Assembly (NCBI GenBank): GCA_001643675.2
Contig: LSRY02000049.1
Location: 62,001 to 126,000, forward strand
DNA: 64,000 bases
Source of the DNA: Monocercomonoides exilis
Lineage: Eukaryota; Preaxostyla; Oxymonadida; Polymastigidae
Reading direction: 5' to 3'
The stretch's first letter is position 1; each line of letters starts with the position of its first letter. Below are positions 21,595-40,285 of the stretch, piece by piece. The notes under the pieces were generated by a model, which worked only from the letters and a program-made list of their open reading frames with translations, did no database searches and was not told the origin of the DNA. The translations under genes and the position numbers were made by a program.

Positions 21595-24070
21595 TGTGCT
21601 CCGTTGATACATGCAAGCCACAGAAACTTTCATTCCCCGAAACCATTTCAATTGTTCAAGTTTCATGTGGGAAGAACCACGCTGCTGCTTTGTCAGGTTC
21701 AAAATAAAGAATGATTATTTTCATGTATTAATTAACTCATTAATAGCCAATGGACAGGTTTATCTGTGGGGCTCAAATGAAAATTCACAGCTTGGTGTCC
21801 CACGGAAGGATATATACGTTTGCAAAAATTTGAATTTTTTTTCAAATTTAATATTATATCAGAATATTCCTTTTCTTTCTCAATCGCTGCAAGGAATACG
21901 TATAAAGCAAGTTGGTTGTGGATCAAAATTTACAGCTGTTCTTTCAAGTATGTAAATTATTTGATGAATATAATTTATTCTCAATTTTCATGCATTTATC
22001 AAATGGGAATTATTTAGACGAAGGAAAACTATATGTTACCGGTCAGATTATTCCGAAAATAATGATTTCTAATTTTTCAATGATTGATATTTCATCGCAC
22101 AAAGCAACTTCTCTGGCATGCGCTGGAGATAATTTGTTGCTTACAACCGAAACAGGATCTATTCTTTCGCTAAGTACTGAATATGATGACAAATTGCTTT
22201 TTACAGTTTGAGGAAATTGTAATCTGGATTTTTGAATAATTAAAATAATTGGTAAATTAAATTTATTAAATTTATTATTATTATTGCTCTTATTTCATTC
22301 GATGTATTTGGTCTATTAATGATTATTGAAGTCCCTTCCATCCATTCCTTTGTTTAACGGAGCTTTTGTAAAATGTTCGACGAGCGGATGCTGTTTTGCT
22401 GTATCAACACGGGGAGATCTTGTTGGATGGGGCTGTGCTCTGCACGGAGAAATTCCTTTGACTTCTTCAGCTTCAACGTCTGATACTTCAACAAGCAATG
22501 CAAATTCGACGAAATCATTAATTCCACTGCCACAGTATGTTGGATCGTGCCAAATCATTCGACTTTCCGGTCTGAGGAAGAAAAAAAGAGAAGAATCAAT
22601 AGAATCTGGAACTGAAACCTCATCAAATTATCCATTTACGTCTTCAGCTCTATCGCTTACTTCTGGAGTTGAAAAGTTTTCAGCAAAACAGCAGGGAACG
22701 CATGTTATGGATGTATCATGCGGAGCAAAACACGTGGCAGCTATTTTGAGCAATGGTGAATGTTGGACATGGGGAAGAAATGGTTTGACTTATGATAGTG
22801 AAAAGAATGCCAATATATGATTTTTGAAGGATTGCATTTTCCAAAAAAGAAGATTATTTCATTATTTTCATTTCTTTATTTGAAAAGAAGATTCAATTTT
22901 TTGTGATTTCATTATTCAACCATTTCTTTTCTTTCTTTCTTTCTTTTCGCTGTCCATTTTCTTTGGCCAGATGAATCGCAGCTTGGATCTAATTTTGATG
23001 CAGATATTTCTCCTCCTCGTTGCGTTTTGGTGTGAAGCATTTTTTTCCCCACCTAATTTCTTTGTCTTTATCACTTTATTCTATTTTTATTAATTTATAA
23101 TATTCCTTCAAAAATTCATTTAAAATGCATTTCATTCATCAGATACCAGCTGATGCAGTCGCTGTTGCGTGTGGAGCATCTCACACTGTTCTTCTCACTT
23201 CTGACGGAAAACTTTATGGATGGTTTGATACTTTCACACATTGGTCAATTATTCATTTGAACTCAATTTATTAAAAACAAAAATATATTTTATTTTTCCT
23301 GTTTGATACAAACGTTGTTTTTTCAATACGCATTTATTGATCTGTTACATAAATGAATGAAGGGGCCGCAATTCTGAAGGACAGTTAGGAATTAGTCCAC
23401 ACGAAGAAGTTGTATGTTAAACAAATTCGTTTGTTGTTGAAGTTTACTTAATAATTGCTATTATTCGTCTAATTTCCAGAAAACTCCAACTTTGATTCCA
23501 TTTTTTAAAAATAAGCGTTGCATTAATGTTAGCTGTGGATTGTACAACACTTATGTTGTTGTGGAAGAAGAAGAAGATGAAGACGAAAACGAATCAGAAG
23601 AAGAGAACGAGGAAGAAGGCGAAGCTGAAGATGAAAGTGACGAAGAAAGAGAAGATGGAAAAGTGTCAAATGAAGAAGAAGATGATGATAAAGAAGCAAG
23701 TGGAGCAAACGAACAGGAATTAAACACGAAGAGAGCGCAAAAGAAGAAGCATTCAAAACATAACAAATCAAAAAATGAGAATAAAGGATGCGATTGCATC
23801 ATTCAAGCACAGAAGCTGAAGGAAGCAAACCAATCCTCTTCAGAATCAAAAGGAAAGAGCGAAAGTCAAAGCAACACCGGAGATGCTGTGGCTTATAGTG
23901 TATCAGGAACTGTTTCAGAGAAAGCTCAGCAATACGCAGATATTCTTGAGCATCTGCAAGTGTTTATAGAAGGAGAGCTGCCTTTGTCATCTTCTCAGAT
24001 GGCGGAAGCCAATGGACATGTAGAGGCGTTGATGAATTTGCTGCTTCAAAAACAGCAGAGACGCCTTTGA
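21595..24070 (+). CDS. RCC1-repeat (beta-propeller) protein with acidic C-terminal tail; 5' exon unresolved
   Basis: Nine exons join in phase: 21595-21696, 21747-21817, 21863-21947, 22018-22205, 22332-22782, 22971-23029, 23143-23222, 23363-23408 and 23480-24070, about 557 residues. Repeated RCC1 blade motifs are plain: VSCGKNHAAAL, GQVYLWGSNENSQLG, VGCGSKFTAVLS, VSCGAKHVAAILSNGECWTWGRN, VACGASHTVLLTSDGKLYGWGRNSEGQLG and VSCGLYNTYVVV. Introns cut blades apart at WG|RN-type positions. RCC1 propellers act as Ran exchange factors or as general interaction platforms; nothing here proves Ran activity. A Glu/Asp-rich then Lys-rich tail of about 110 residues and a short helical end follow the propeller. 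The true N-terminus probably lies in an exon upstream of 21595. Donors are mostly GTTTG. Confidence 0.88.
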
Positions 24071-24384
24071 AAATAATCACTCAAAAATAGTTGCTTTTAT
24101 TTCACTAAGAGCTGAATAAGCGAAACTGGTATCATTCCAACAGTCTGTTTGAATCATCTCACAACATTTCACACCACTTCCATCTTTGAGCATTGTTACA
24201 TTTTCACTTCATTTACCATTTCCATTTTTCACAGAAAAAAAAAGATTGCTTGTGAAATTTTATCTAATCGTGAATATATATTCAACTGAAAAAAACAAAG
24301 AAAAGGTAAATATTCTTTTAACACAAAACTTTAAAAATGCCGAAGTTTTTTGATTTCTTTATAGTTAAAGGTGAATTAAAACAT
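24071..24384. other. Spacer between convergent genes
   Basis: About 310 bp of AT-rich 3' flank shared by the RCC1-repeat gene and the importin-alpha-like gene. No feature was recognised beyond possible polyadenylation signals. Confidence 0.5.
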
Positions 24385-28419
<4,035 letters not shown>

Positions 28420-28863
28420 AATAACTTTTTTATATTGGTATATGATCAACACCTATCCATAAATAATTATGATCATCGATTTTTGTTCATTGCTAAATCA
28501 CATTTCAAAGGGAGAAGAACGAAATTTTTTCAATTATTTTTTTCTTTTTAAAAAAAGAACGAATCTTACACATTAAGTTGCCAAATGTTAGATTTTCATA
28601 AAGAATGGTGAATTTAAAAAGTAAAAATATGAGAAAAGAATTTGCATCGTGAAAAACATTACATCAATGCACAAATTCTTTAACGCATATGTTAAGTTTT
28701 TAAGAAAAACAAGAAATAAATGGAAGCTAGATTTTAACTTTCAAAAACACACTTAAAACAATACAATTAAAAGAAATCCCTTCACATTGAAAAAAATAAT
28801 ATGCACATTAAACCCGCAATAATGCTTAAAGTTATGCATTTGCAATTTTTTACAAGAAGAAAT
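28420..28863. other. Spacer between UBA1 stop and importin-alpha-like start
   Basis: About 440 bp of AT-rich DNA between two genes on the same (minus) strand. It must carry the promoter of the importin-alpha-like gene and the UBA1 3' end. No distinct motif was recognised. Confidence 0.5.
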
Positions 28864-31800
28864 TTACAGCGGTCTGAATTTGACCACAACAGGAGGTGCC
28901 TGAACTTCTTTTTCTGGGTTGTTGAGCTCAGTGCATGTCATCACGAGTGTAATGTCAGTTGTTCCTGCAGGAAGATCAGTTCCCATCACTTCTTTAACAA
29001 TTTGAGAGCACTTCTTCGACAGCTTCACTTTCTTCTGTTCGTTTGAAATCATGCCCATGTACAGAATTCCGGTTCCATAGCAGACCATGTCCACTCCCCA
29101 GCTCTTTTCTACTTCGATTCTCTTCAGAATTTCGCCTAATGTTGGCTCTTCTCCGAAGTCAAGTGTGATCTTGTCCCAAATTGTGAATGGAGAATCTTCG
29201 TCCAATTTTGCTGGAGGCATGGGCTCAGAGTATGTGAAGATGTTGATTGCAAGATTGACAAACCAGTTTCTGTACTTCTCGATGTTCTTCTCATGTCTCG
29301 AGAGAGTAAGAAGATCGAAGCAGGTGAGGCCTGAAATCAGAGAAGTGGTTGTTGCAATGGCTGGAATGATCTTTCCTGAAATCTGCTTAATTCTCGAGCG
29401 GTCGGCTGTTGGGATGCCATAGTTAATAGCTCTGAGGTTGGCTCCAGTCGAGATAAAGTCGATGTGATGGTTCGAGTCGTCGTCCTTCTCAAAGTCGATG
29501 CCGCTCACTTTGAGTGTCTTGAGCTCATCGCCTGTTGGAAGCCCAGACGCAAAGCGCTGGAAGGTTTCCTCTTCGTTTTCTCTTTCTCTTTCCAGCTCCT
29601 TCTCCATCTGCTCTTCGCTGGTTTCCTCGGCTGCTGGCGGAGGTGCTGAAGAAGATGTTGCTTCGTCGTCTTTCTTCTGGCCATCTCCTGTTCCCATGTC
29701 AATCGATATTCCCTGGCGAGGCACAAATGGCGGTGGGACAACACCTCCAGCAACCTCTGCCACTGTCTTCATATCCATTTCTCCAGCTTTTGATGCGCCT
29801 TCAACTTCAATGCCGAAGTTCTGTGCTCTGATGAATGCGGCTGCAGCAACAAACTCAATGTGCATCTGGTTTGTTTTGTCAAATACCAGCGGAGTGGGCA
29901 TTCTCTTCTTTCCAGACCAGAAGAGCTCTCCTCCTGTTGTGGTGGCGTCAGCAGGGAAGTTGTAAAGCAGCTGCTTGATCTGGTTGGTGAAAATCTGCTC
30001 AAACAGCATTCTGCCCCAGACAATGCAATCTTTCCAGCATTTCGGTCTCTCAACGGTGAGATTTTTGTTCAGGTTCTCAATGTTTGTGAGGCGGTTTGCG
30101 GGGTTGAGCTTCAGTCTCTGCAGATACGCTGTTGGATCACGCACATACGACGCAGCATCGGCTGGCTGTTCTGTGAAGAGCTCCACAAACAGGCCGCGGG
30201 TGTACTCGATTGTGTGCTCAATCAAATATGGCAAATTCTTCACTGTGCACATGGCAATGTCCTTCTCTGGGGGATCGGGGGTTGCGCCGTAGTTTTCGGT
30301 CAGATAAGGCACAACTGTTTGTGTGTTACCTTTTGTTCCCAAAGTACCGCATTCAAGAAGCGACTTGCGATAGTTCACACACTGTCCATCAACGTACAGT
30401 CTTGATGGCACATTATCCAAAGCATTTGCCACTCCATCAAGAGACTCCCAGAATTCTGAGTTGAATGTTGTTTCAGTGTCTGGGCCGACTTTTGTGGTAA
30501 GAGAGCGGATGTTGATGGCAGGATTGATGGTCTTCACAGCCTTCGCAGCACGTTCAGACTTCGGATGGCCAATGTCTTCAGTGCGGAACAAGAACTGTCT
30601 GCTCAAGTTGGAAATTTCAATGTTGTCCATATCAGTTACTGTGATTAATCCTTTTTCTCCGCAAGCAACTCCCATCAGAGCGTAGTTTTTCAGTGCTTCG
30701 CATCCAATTGCACCTGCTCCGACGAGGAAATATTTCAAATCTCCAAGCTTCTTTTGCATTTCGTTACCAAATATGGCAATCTGTCCATCGTATCTGCATC
30801 CTCTTGGTGCTGCTTCTGCTTCAGAAGGAAGGTGCTCGAGGTCCAAGCACTGGGAATTATCGAGATACAGCCACTGTGTGAGAGGCATCAATTTGTTTGT
30901 CACTGCTTTTACCACTTCCTGTCCGACAATTCCTCCGACAGCAGACGAAACAGGCGCGCAATTTCCAGCGCAGATGCGTCCGAATATTGTGGCAATTTCT
31001 TTGTCGAACGGAACTTTCTTCGAAGCCTCCTGTTCTTCTTCTTTTCCAAACAAGCCTTCGTGTACGTGTGCAGCCATCTGAACGAACAGCTCTGCTTCCT
31101 TCTCGTTGTGAGGAATTGGGGCTCTTCCTCCGTTCTTCTGTCTGAACTCATCCAAAGCCAAAAAGCAGGAATGGATTGTTTCACTTCGCTTATCGTGCAT
31201 CATATCTCCGTTATAGACGATTTCTGGTTTCTTTTGCTGCTGCTCGTAAGATTCATGTTTAACTTTAACTGGCATCTTAACTTCAGTTGCATAACCATTT
31301 TTAACATATTCTCCGAATTTTGTTGTATCGATTTCAACCTTGAACCTTGTTTTCGAAATAAATTGTACTTTTGCTGGTGGAAGATTGTTGATTTCCGTCA
31401 TCCCTTCTACAAGAGAAAACTGAATGTAATCATCATTCGAAAAATCATGAGTTTCTCCATCAACTACAGATACGACGGCTGGATTGTTGTTTGAAATATC
31501 TTCGATTGCAACAATTTTAACTCTTTCTCCGGTTTGATCCGTCACAGAATGATCTGGGCCAACATCAATGAATATTCTAGAGAAAAGTCCAGCAATATCC
31601 GCAATCATGAACTTAACTCCGTGCTTTCTGCAAAGTGCGCTAATTCTTTGAATTTCAGACTCAATGGCATTGCAAAGCACGACAACTTTGTACTTAGAAA
31701 TTATTTCTTCGGTCAAAGGCTCTGTGATGGCTTTGACTTCGCTGTAAGGGTTGAGTTCGGAAAGTTTCTTCACGCATTGAACAGCTCTATTTTTACCGAC

Positions 31801-32179
31801 ATCTGCTTCAGTGAGGTAAAACTGACTTGAGAGATCCTCAATTTTTGTTGGAAGCGTGTCGTGTACCGAAACAACGTGAAGTCCAGATAAAATCACATTT
31901 TTTGCTATTCGAAAATGTTTAATGAACATAAAAGGAAATTTTCAAAAAAGCACATATTTGGAATACAAACCAATTTCAACACCAACTCCGTTCATCCCAG
32001 ATATAAGAACAGAGCTTGTTGCAATTTTCTTCATTGCTTCAATCCTTATTGAGGAAGCGAGAAAAACAAAAATTACAAAAAGGCATTTATAAAAACAATC
32101 ATAGAATATTAAAGCGATAAGCTTACCCATATGTATGTATTTGTCTATCATAACGATCAAGTTCCTCCTTGGTTGTCAT
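28864..32179 (-). CDS. UBA1: Ubiquitin-activating enzyme E1
   Basis: Three exons join in phase: 32179-32127, 32044-31971 and 31904-28864, giving 1,055 residues, the usual UBA1 size. The enzyme adenylates ubiquitin's C-terminus and passes it as a thioester to E2 enzymes. The inactive adenylation half begins YDRQIHTYGIEAMKK and contains GMNGVGVEIAKNVILSG. The active half has the nucleotide-binding VGAGAIGCEALKNYALMG and MDNIEISNLSRQFLFR. The catalytic Cys is in AMCTVKNLP, at about residue 595 (codon 30249-30247), close to yeast Cys600. The C-terminal ubiquitin-fold domain that docks E2s is complete. A charged E/R-rich insert of about 30 residues lies before the LPTGDELKTL segment. Exon junctions fall in the conserved N-terminal motifs, which supports the splicing. 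The start lies 53 bp from the divergent TTLL1-like start. Confidence 0.97.
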
Positions 32180-32232
32180 TTCAAAATGTATCGAACAATG
32201 GGTTATTATTTAATATTTATTGTGGGCAGTTG
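32180..32232. promoter_or_regulatory. Presumed bidirectional promoter of UBA1 and the TTLL1-like gene
   Basis: Only 53 bp separate the two divergent start codons, as deduced from in-phase first exons. Both 5' UTRs and core promoters must overlap here or extend into each other's transcribed region. No core element was identified. Confidence 0.45.
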
Positions 32233-34330
<2,098 letters not shown>

Positions 34331-35513
34331 TCTATTGTTTGTTTTGCCATATGATTTTAGAATTATTAAAATTTACCCAAACTTTCTGTTTCTTTTATCT
34401 GATTTTGTGTGGTATATTTTCATTAATCCAACAAATATTGCCAATATATTTATTCAATATTCATATAGGGTCGATGATTTTGCATGTTCACAAAGTGTAT
34501 AGCTCACATATAAGTTTATTCGACTGCGAATACTTATTTGCAAACAATACAGTAGATTGTAACATCAATCATATTTATTGCGATGAGAAAATTGCAAAAT
34601 TCCTTTTTATTGAAATGAGTTATGCGATATTCCACAATTTGATCCGCAATTCGATGAGAAAGAGGAATGCAAAATCAAACATCAATGAATGAAGCTTGTT
34701 AGAGATTAGGAATTGCGAACTCTAAGAATATATTATATCTATGACAATGAACATTACATCTGACTTTCTATATCATGTGCAATTGTCTATTGGAAATATA
34801 ATACAACAAATACTTTCTGGTGAAAAAACTGTCACATTGGATTAAGCGTTTATCATAGTTTTTGAAATTAAGGAGAATATTTGATTACAGCAAATGGAAA
34901 GCTAAAAAAATTGATTTGCATCTTACAGCTGCATATTTTTGTTATTTGGGGCAATATTCTTGCATTTATGAAAAAAGTTACGATTTGTTCCAAACTTTTT
35001 CTGCCATCATATCATCATAAGTCTTTCATTCTCATGCGGAAAAGAAGAAGAAGAAGAAGAAGAGAAGAAAACATAAAATCGTTAATGTTTTGATGTATTT
35101 TATATGAATATATTTAATGACATGCCCATGGTTCATTTGCGTTTTTTAAATCATCAATATATATTTTGAAATCATCAGTGTTCATTGATTAACGAATTTT
35201 CTGAGTATTTTTCAAACTGGAGAATTCATATAAGAGATAATTAATGATGAGTATTTTCTTATTATCAAATAATGACGTTTGATACAATAATTTATATTCA
35301 AAAAAATTTAGCTTTTTTTGAAAATTTTGAGAGTTTTGCATTGCATTTTAACCAATATAGTGACAGAAAGGAATTCTTTCTTTTCACATGCACTTCAACA
35401 TAAGTATTTCCCCCTTCATTTGTGCTTTTCAAAATTCAAGAAATGACACAAAGAAATTACAACCATAATCGTGTAATTGTGATTGCCAGAAAAAAAGAAT
35501 AAGCTTATCTTTG
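34331..35513. other. AT-rich spacer with unresolved 3' end of the TTLL gene
   Basis: Open frames up to about 34700 may hold the last TTLL exon. Beyond that I see only AT-rich DNA, including a short GAA/AAG run near 35040-35062, and no domain. Confidence 0.45.
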
Positions 35514-38500
35514 ATGGGCCAATGCATTCAGAAAGGTGATTGATTGCTATAAATTTATTTTTTATTGAAGATTATATTGGAATTGCGAATGTTTCATAAA
35601 AAGTTTCTTCCATAAATGTTCAGAGAGATATTACTTTTTTATCTGCAAATTCAGATGCAGTCATTGTTAAGAATAACGTTGTTGAATCCACACAAAACAT
35701 TGGAAATTCCATTCTTATTAATAGGGTTTTTGATTCTGGAATCTGGCGTTGCGACGTAAAGTATCATTCATCTCCATTTGGACGCAGTATGAATAATTAT
35801 CGAAATTCTAAATTATCACAAAAATTAATTTGACGAAACAATAATTTTTAACAATAATAGAAGTGGGCATTGTAGATGCTTCATTTTCAATTCCTCCGAA
35901 TTATGAAATTGGTCAAGATGACAGTATTTTGCATTTTTTGATTCATTTTTTGACAATGAAGCTTTTTACATTAATTAGAAAGTGCTGCTTTTCTATCAGT
36001 CTTGTATGTAATATTTTTATTATGACTTATATTCAGCTTTATTATTTATTTATTTTTTTTAAAATTTAAAGCGGACCTGTTCAATATAATGGAAAAGCTA
36101 TTGTTGGAAACTCTTCTTGGGATAACGAAGATATTGTGAGCATTGTATTGAATCTAAACAGAAAGCCAAATTTTTGCCATTTTTTTGTAAACGGTATTCC
36201 GCAACCTTGCTTCGTTGTGAATATTCCACAAAAAGTGAGAATAGGAGTATGTCTATTAAACAATAAATAAATAAAGTTTTTTTTTTTCTGATTTCTGATT
36301 TTTGATTTTTGATGAACTGTGATATCTTAGTTTCATTTGACAGAGCCAGGAGGAAGAATAGAGGTTGTTGCATTGACTTTACTTCGGAGATGGCCCGTGT
36401 CTTTGAAGCAGAATGATCCTCATCTCGCTTGGATTGCACAAAGGTCAGTTTTTGATTTGTGATTGAACTGAAAAAAATTAATATTCATTTTTTGTTTTGC
36501 TCGTGATTCTTATCAATTGCTATTGTTCTGCCAATATTTGCATTCTGTTGGCAAAGATCCAGCTTGGCAATGAGAACGAATCAAAAACTGAAAGAAAAAG
36601 AGATGTCCGATGAAGACGAGCAGCTTTACCATAACAGTGACAATGCCGTTTCAGTTGACGAGACAAACAAGAGCAGATCTCTTGCCTCGAGTGCAGAAGA
36701 CAGCAAAAGTGAGATTGGCGAAGAATCCAAAAGTCTTCTAGAAGCATGCGACAACAGCAGCGAGAATGAATTGTCTAACTCGTCAAAAATGATAGATGAT
36801 GCGTCGCTGAGCCAAGAAGGAACTGAAAACGGGGCGTTGCTCTCTTTGTCGCCTCTGGAGCGCCTGAGAAAGAGAAAGAGGGAGAGTGATGGAAGTTCGG
36901 CGCTTAGCAGAAGCGGGTGGAGGGTGGCAGACAACGATGATGAAGAAGAAATGAAAATCCAGTCGCTTGAAGAAGAAAAACGAAAAATGAAGGAAAAGCA
37001 AGAGATGGAAGAGAAGGAAAGAGAAAGAAAACTGGAGGAGGCAGAGATTACATATCGATCTGTCGCCTACAGAACGGATTCTTCACCGAGCCTAAAGACA
37101 ATAGAGCCCTTGAGCCTGCTGATTGATTCTTCATCATCTTCCCCCATTGAAAGTGACATCTCTTCACTACCTGTAAGCCTATCTTCCTCTTCTTCTCCGG
37201 TCGCATCTCCTTCTTCTTCGTCATCATCTGGTTCAACTTCTGTCCCTTCTCCCACAATTTCACCTTCGAACGACGAATCATTGCTTCTGCCCAAAAAAAG
37301 TGGTTTGTGAAAGAAAAAACTTTCGTAATGTATTTGCAATGAATGGCAAATTCGTATTTATAATTTGACTCAACCGAGGAAATTATTATTATTGTAAAAA
37401 TTTTTTATCTTTCTGTTTTGAAAATGATGCCGATGATTTTTACTAATGGCCAATTATTTCTTTTTGATACTTCTTCTTTTTCTTCTTTTTCAGAAACTTT
37501 TTCTGTTCTGGAAGATGTTCACTCGATCAGCGTCACGTCAAATGTTGATCCATCCTATTTTGTGGTTAGAAATGAAAATCCAAGCGATCCATTTTCTTCC
37601 ACTTGTTTTGTGTTTTCACCTCGCACGGCATCTGCTTCTTCTGCATCACCATCTTTCGCTTCAACTTCATCATCATCACAACCATACAGCTCATCTTCTG
37701 CTTCTTCAACATCAATGCCAAATCCACATTCACCCAATTCAGCTATTCCACAGAGCACTTCAGACACTTCATCCCTTCCATCTCTTCTGAGCATCACTTT
37801 GTCTCCGACGTGCCCCTCCCATGCCACTTTTGTCCTGTCGCCCTTTTTGACTCATTCTGTCTGGATTGCCGCTTTCTCTTTTCACAACACAAGCAAAAAC
37901 GCAAGTTTGTATCAACACACTGAGGAAGAGAGATAGCATATTGTTTTCATTGCGTTTTATTATTATTATTTTTAACAACAAATATTGTTGTGATCAATCA
38001 TGTAAATCATATGATAATTGATATCTTTATAGGAGTTGGAATTGCTGATGAAAGTGAACGGAAAGCTGCTTCTTTTCCAGGCGATGATGTTCATTCAGCT
38101 GCATATAGATCTGATACGTATGTTATATCATTTTGTGAGTGTCAGCTTTTTATTCTATGAAAATAATTTTTTATTAATTCCATTTATGATTTAAATGAAA
38201 ATGATATCATTGTCAATTATTGCTAACAGAGGTTCGCTTGTCCACAACAAGAAATTCAAGGAAGGAAACAGCAAATGGGCTGATGGCTCATTGGTAGTTG
38301 TGCAAGTGGATTTGGATTCTTCACCAAAGACTTGCCACTTTTTCTGTGACGGAATTCAGCAACCAATTTCTTTGAAAGAAATACCAGTTCCAATAAGATT
38401 TGTGGTATGTTTTGAAAAAAAAGAAAAGAAAACAAAAAAGTTTATTTTATGATTTATTTGAGATTATGATAGTTTTCTTTTCGTATTTTTGAGAAATTGC

Positions 38501-38705
38501 TTTGAGAAAAAAGTTTTTCAAGAATAAAGCATATTTTTTCTTTTAAATAATTTTTGTATTTTTTAACAATTAATCGATATTTTATAAGGTTTCACTTCCT
38601 CCGAATGCCTCTGTTACAATTCATGCGATTCAGCGTTTATCTGCATCAGCTTCTGTCTCTCTTCCAAACTCTCGTGTTTTGTCTTTTGTTAACAAAAGAA
38701 CATGA
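35514..38705 (+). CDS. Protein with two SPRY-like domains flanking a Ser/charged linker
   Basis: Ten exons give a consistent 698-residue frame: 35514-35535, 35655-35786, 35861-35981, 36072-36246, 36331-36443, 36557-37302, 37494-37904, 38033-38117, 38230-38404 and 38589-38705. The first exon and the 35981 donor are the least certain; the rest fit GT-AG and phase. Two copies of a SPRY/concanavalin-like fold are recognisable by NRVFDSGIWRCDV, VGIVDASFSIP and NFCHFFVNGIPQPC in the first, and by VGIADESERKAASFPG, VQVDLDSSPKTCHFFCDG and PVPIRFVVSLP in the second. Between them lies about 250 residues of Ser-rich and E/K/R coiled-coil sequence. SPRY domains bind protein partners. No catalytic domain is attached. 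I recall similar SPRY cores being common in oxymonad proteins, which is inference. Confidence 0.75.
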
Positions 38706-40285
38706 ACAGGGATAAAAATATGAAGACATTAGATTTTATATTATTCAGCTGGTGCTCATATTTTTTGGAATTGTAGAAACAGTTGGTGAAATAGTGTTGT
38801 TTCACAATTTTTTTTTCACTTTTTGGTTCTTCAAACATTGTCGGACTATGTTTCTGTTTATTGTTTTGCGATAGTGCTGAAAAAGCCATTGAAATTACAT
38901 CTTTTTCGTTCGATTTTTATATTTTTTAAAGGAATAGAGGCTAAATTCCATTGCTATTACACTATTTGTATTGTTGTTGGAATTTGCATTTGATTTACTG
39001 TTGATGGACGTATTATTCTTATTCGGTTGGATTGTTCAGAAAAGAAAAAAAAAAATTATTTTCTTCATGTTATTAAAGTTTGAGATTTCTTGATTGTTCT
39101 ATTGTCGATATTTCGATAAGCTTTTTCTGTTAAGTTGTATTCCACTTTCAAGAATCCATTCAATTCTTTTACAAAATTTGAATGGTTGATGTTTTAAAAG
39201 CGTTCCTTCTCATCTTTCCTGATTGAGGCTCTCGCACTATTTTTGAAGCTGATGATTCTATTATTTTGAATCATCTTTCCATTTCGTTTATTTACATCTA
39301 ATTCTTTTGCATATTTTCCTTTCTTTTGTCTGTAGAAAGCTTGAGATAACACAAAGCAAAAAATGCAGCATCAAAAAAATGCTATTTCTTTGTTCTAGTT
39401 GAAATAACTGTATTTATTGATTATATTTATCTGAGAAAATTAATTCAAAAACAATTAAATATTTCTTGTATGTTACAAATTGGTGAAATGCTCAAAACTG
39501 AAACGCGAAGTTGAAAAGAAATCAAAAAATTATTTGGAGGGAAAACGTTGCTTCCAACCGTTCGAGTAAAAAACGATTTGTGGTTTTTACTGTTGTAATT
39601 CGTTTTTTGAACATGCATTAATTCATCACATACTTAAATAAACATTATTAATACCAGAATAACAAAAACCATGATAATTTTTGCTTCATTCTTTTTGATA
39701 ATTTTGTTTAAAAATCAAAAGAAATTAGCAAATAAATAATGTTGACAATTGAAGGGCAAATGTTGTTTATTTGAAGAATAACCCATCTGATAATGTTAGT
39801 GATTCAACTTGTAAATAGATGAAATAAAATATTTTGATTTTGTGAAATTAACAGCATTCGTTTTCAATAACTTTATGCCAAAAAATTATAAAAAATTAAC
39901 ACAAACTCGTTGTTAACTCATTAAAAAAAACATGTACGAAACATAAAAATGGCAGAATTTCACAAATGAAAGACAATAAATGAATATTATACACACAAAT
40001 ACAACAATTCACAAAAAGTATAAAGAGATGAGTTTAAGGACAATCAAATATATACAAATTAAGAACAATCCAAAAATCCAATATGTGTTTAATTCCACAA
40101 TTCTGAGCTATAAACAAATATCTGATGAAATGGAGCCCAACAAAACTTATATAATTAAGACAAATCATATCATATTGCACATCAAGCCCAATGAGCATAT
40201 AAATAACACAAAAATGAATCGTTCATTGTTGTTTCAATGCAAATAATGGATAATAGATATCCTCGCTACAATGCGAAAATAATTA
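38706..40285. other. AT-rich spacer between convergent genes
   Basis: About 1.6 kb of AT-rich DNA downstream of both neighbours. A + strand open frame at 39980-40246 is N/I/K-rich with no domain and no clear start context. I see no RNA gene or repeat element. Confidence 0.55.

Noticed and set aside
35863-36069. Separate small gene MGIVDASF... at 35863
   Set aside because: It is an internal SPRY exon of the larger gene. It joins in phase with exons on both sides and the apparent start is a GTG inside the exon.
39980-40246. 88-codon frame on the + strand
   Set aside because: N/I/K-rich composition expected from AT-rich spacer, no domain, no splice partners.
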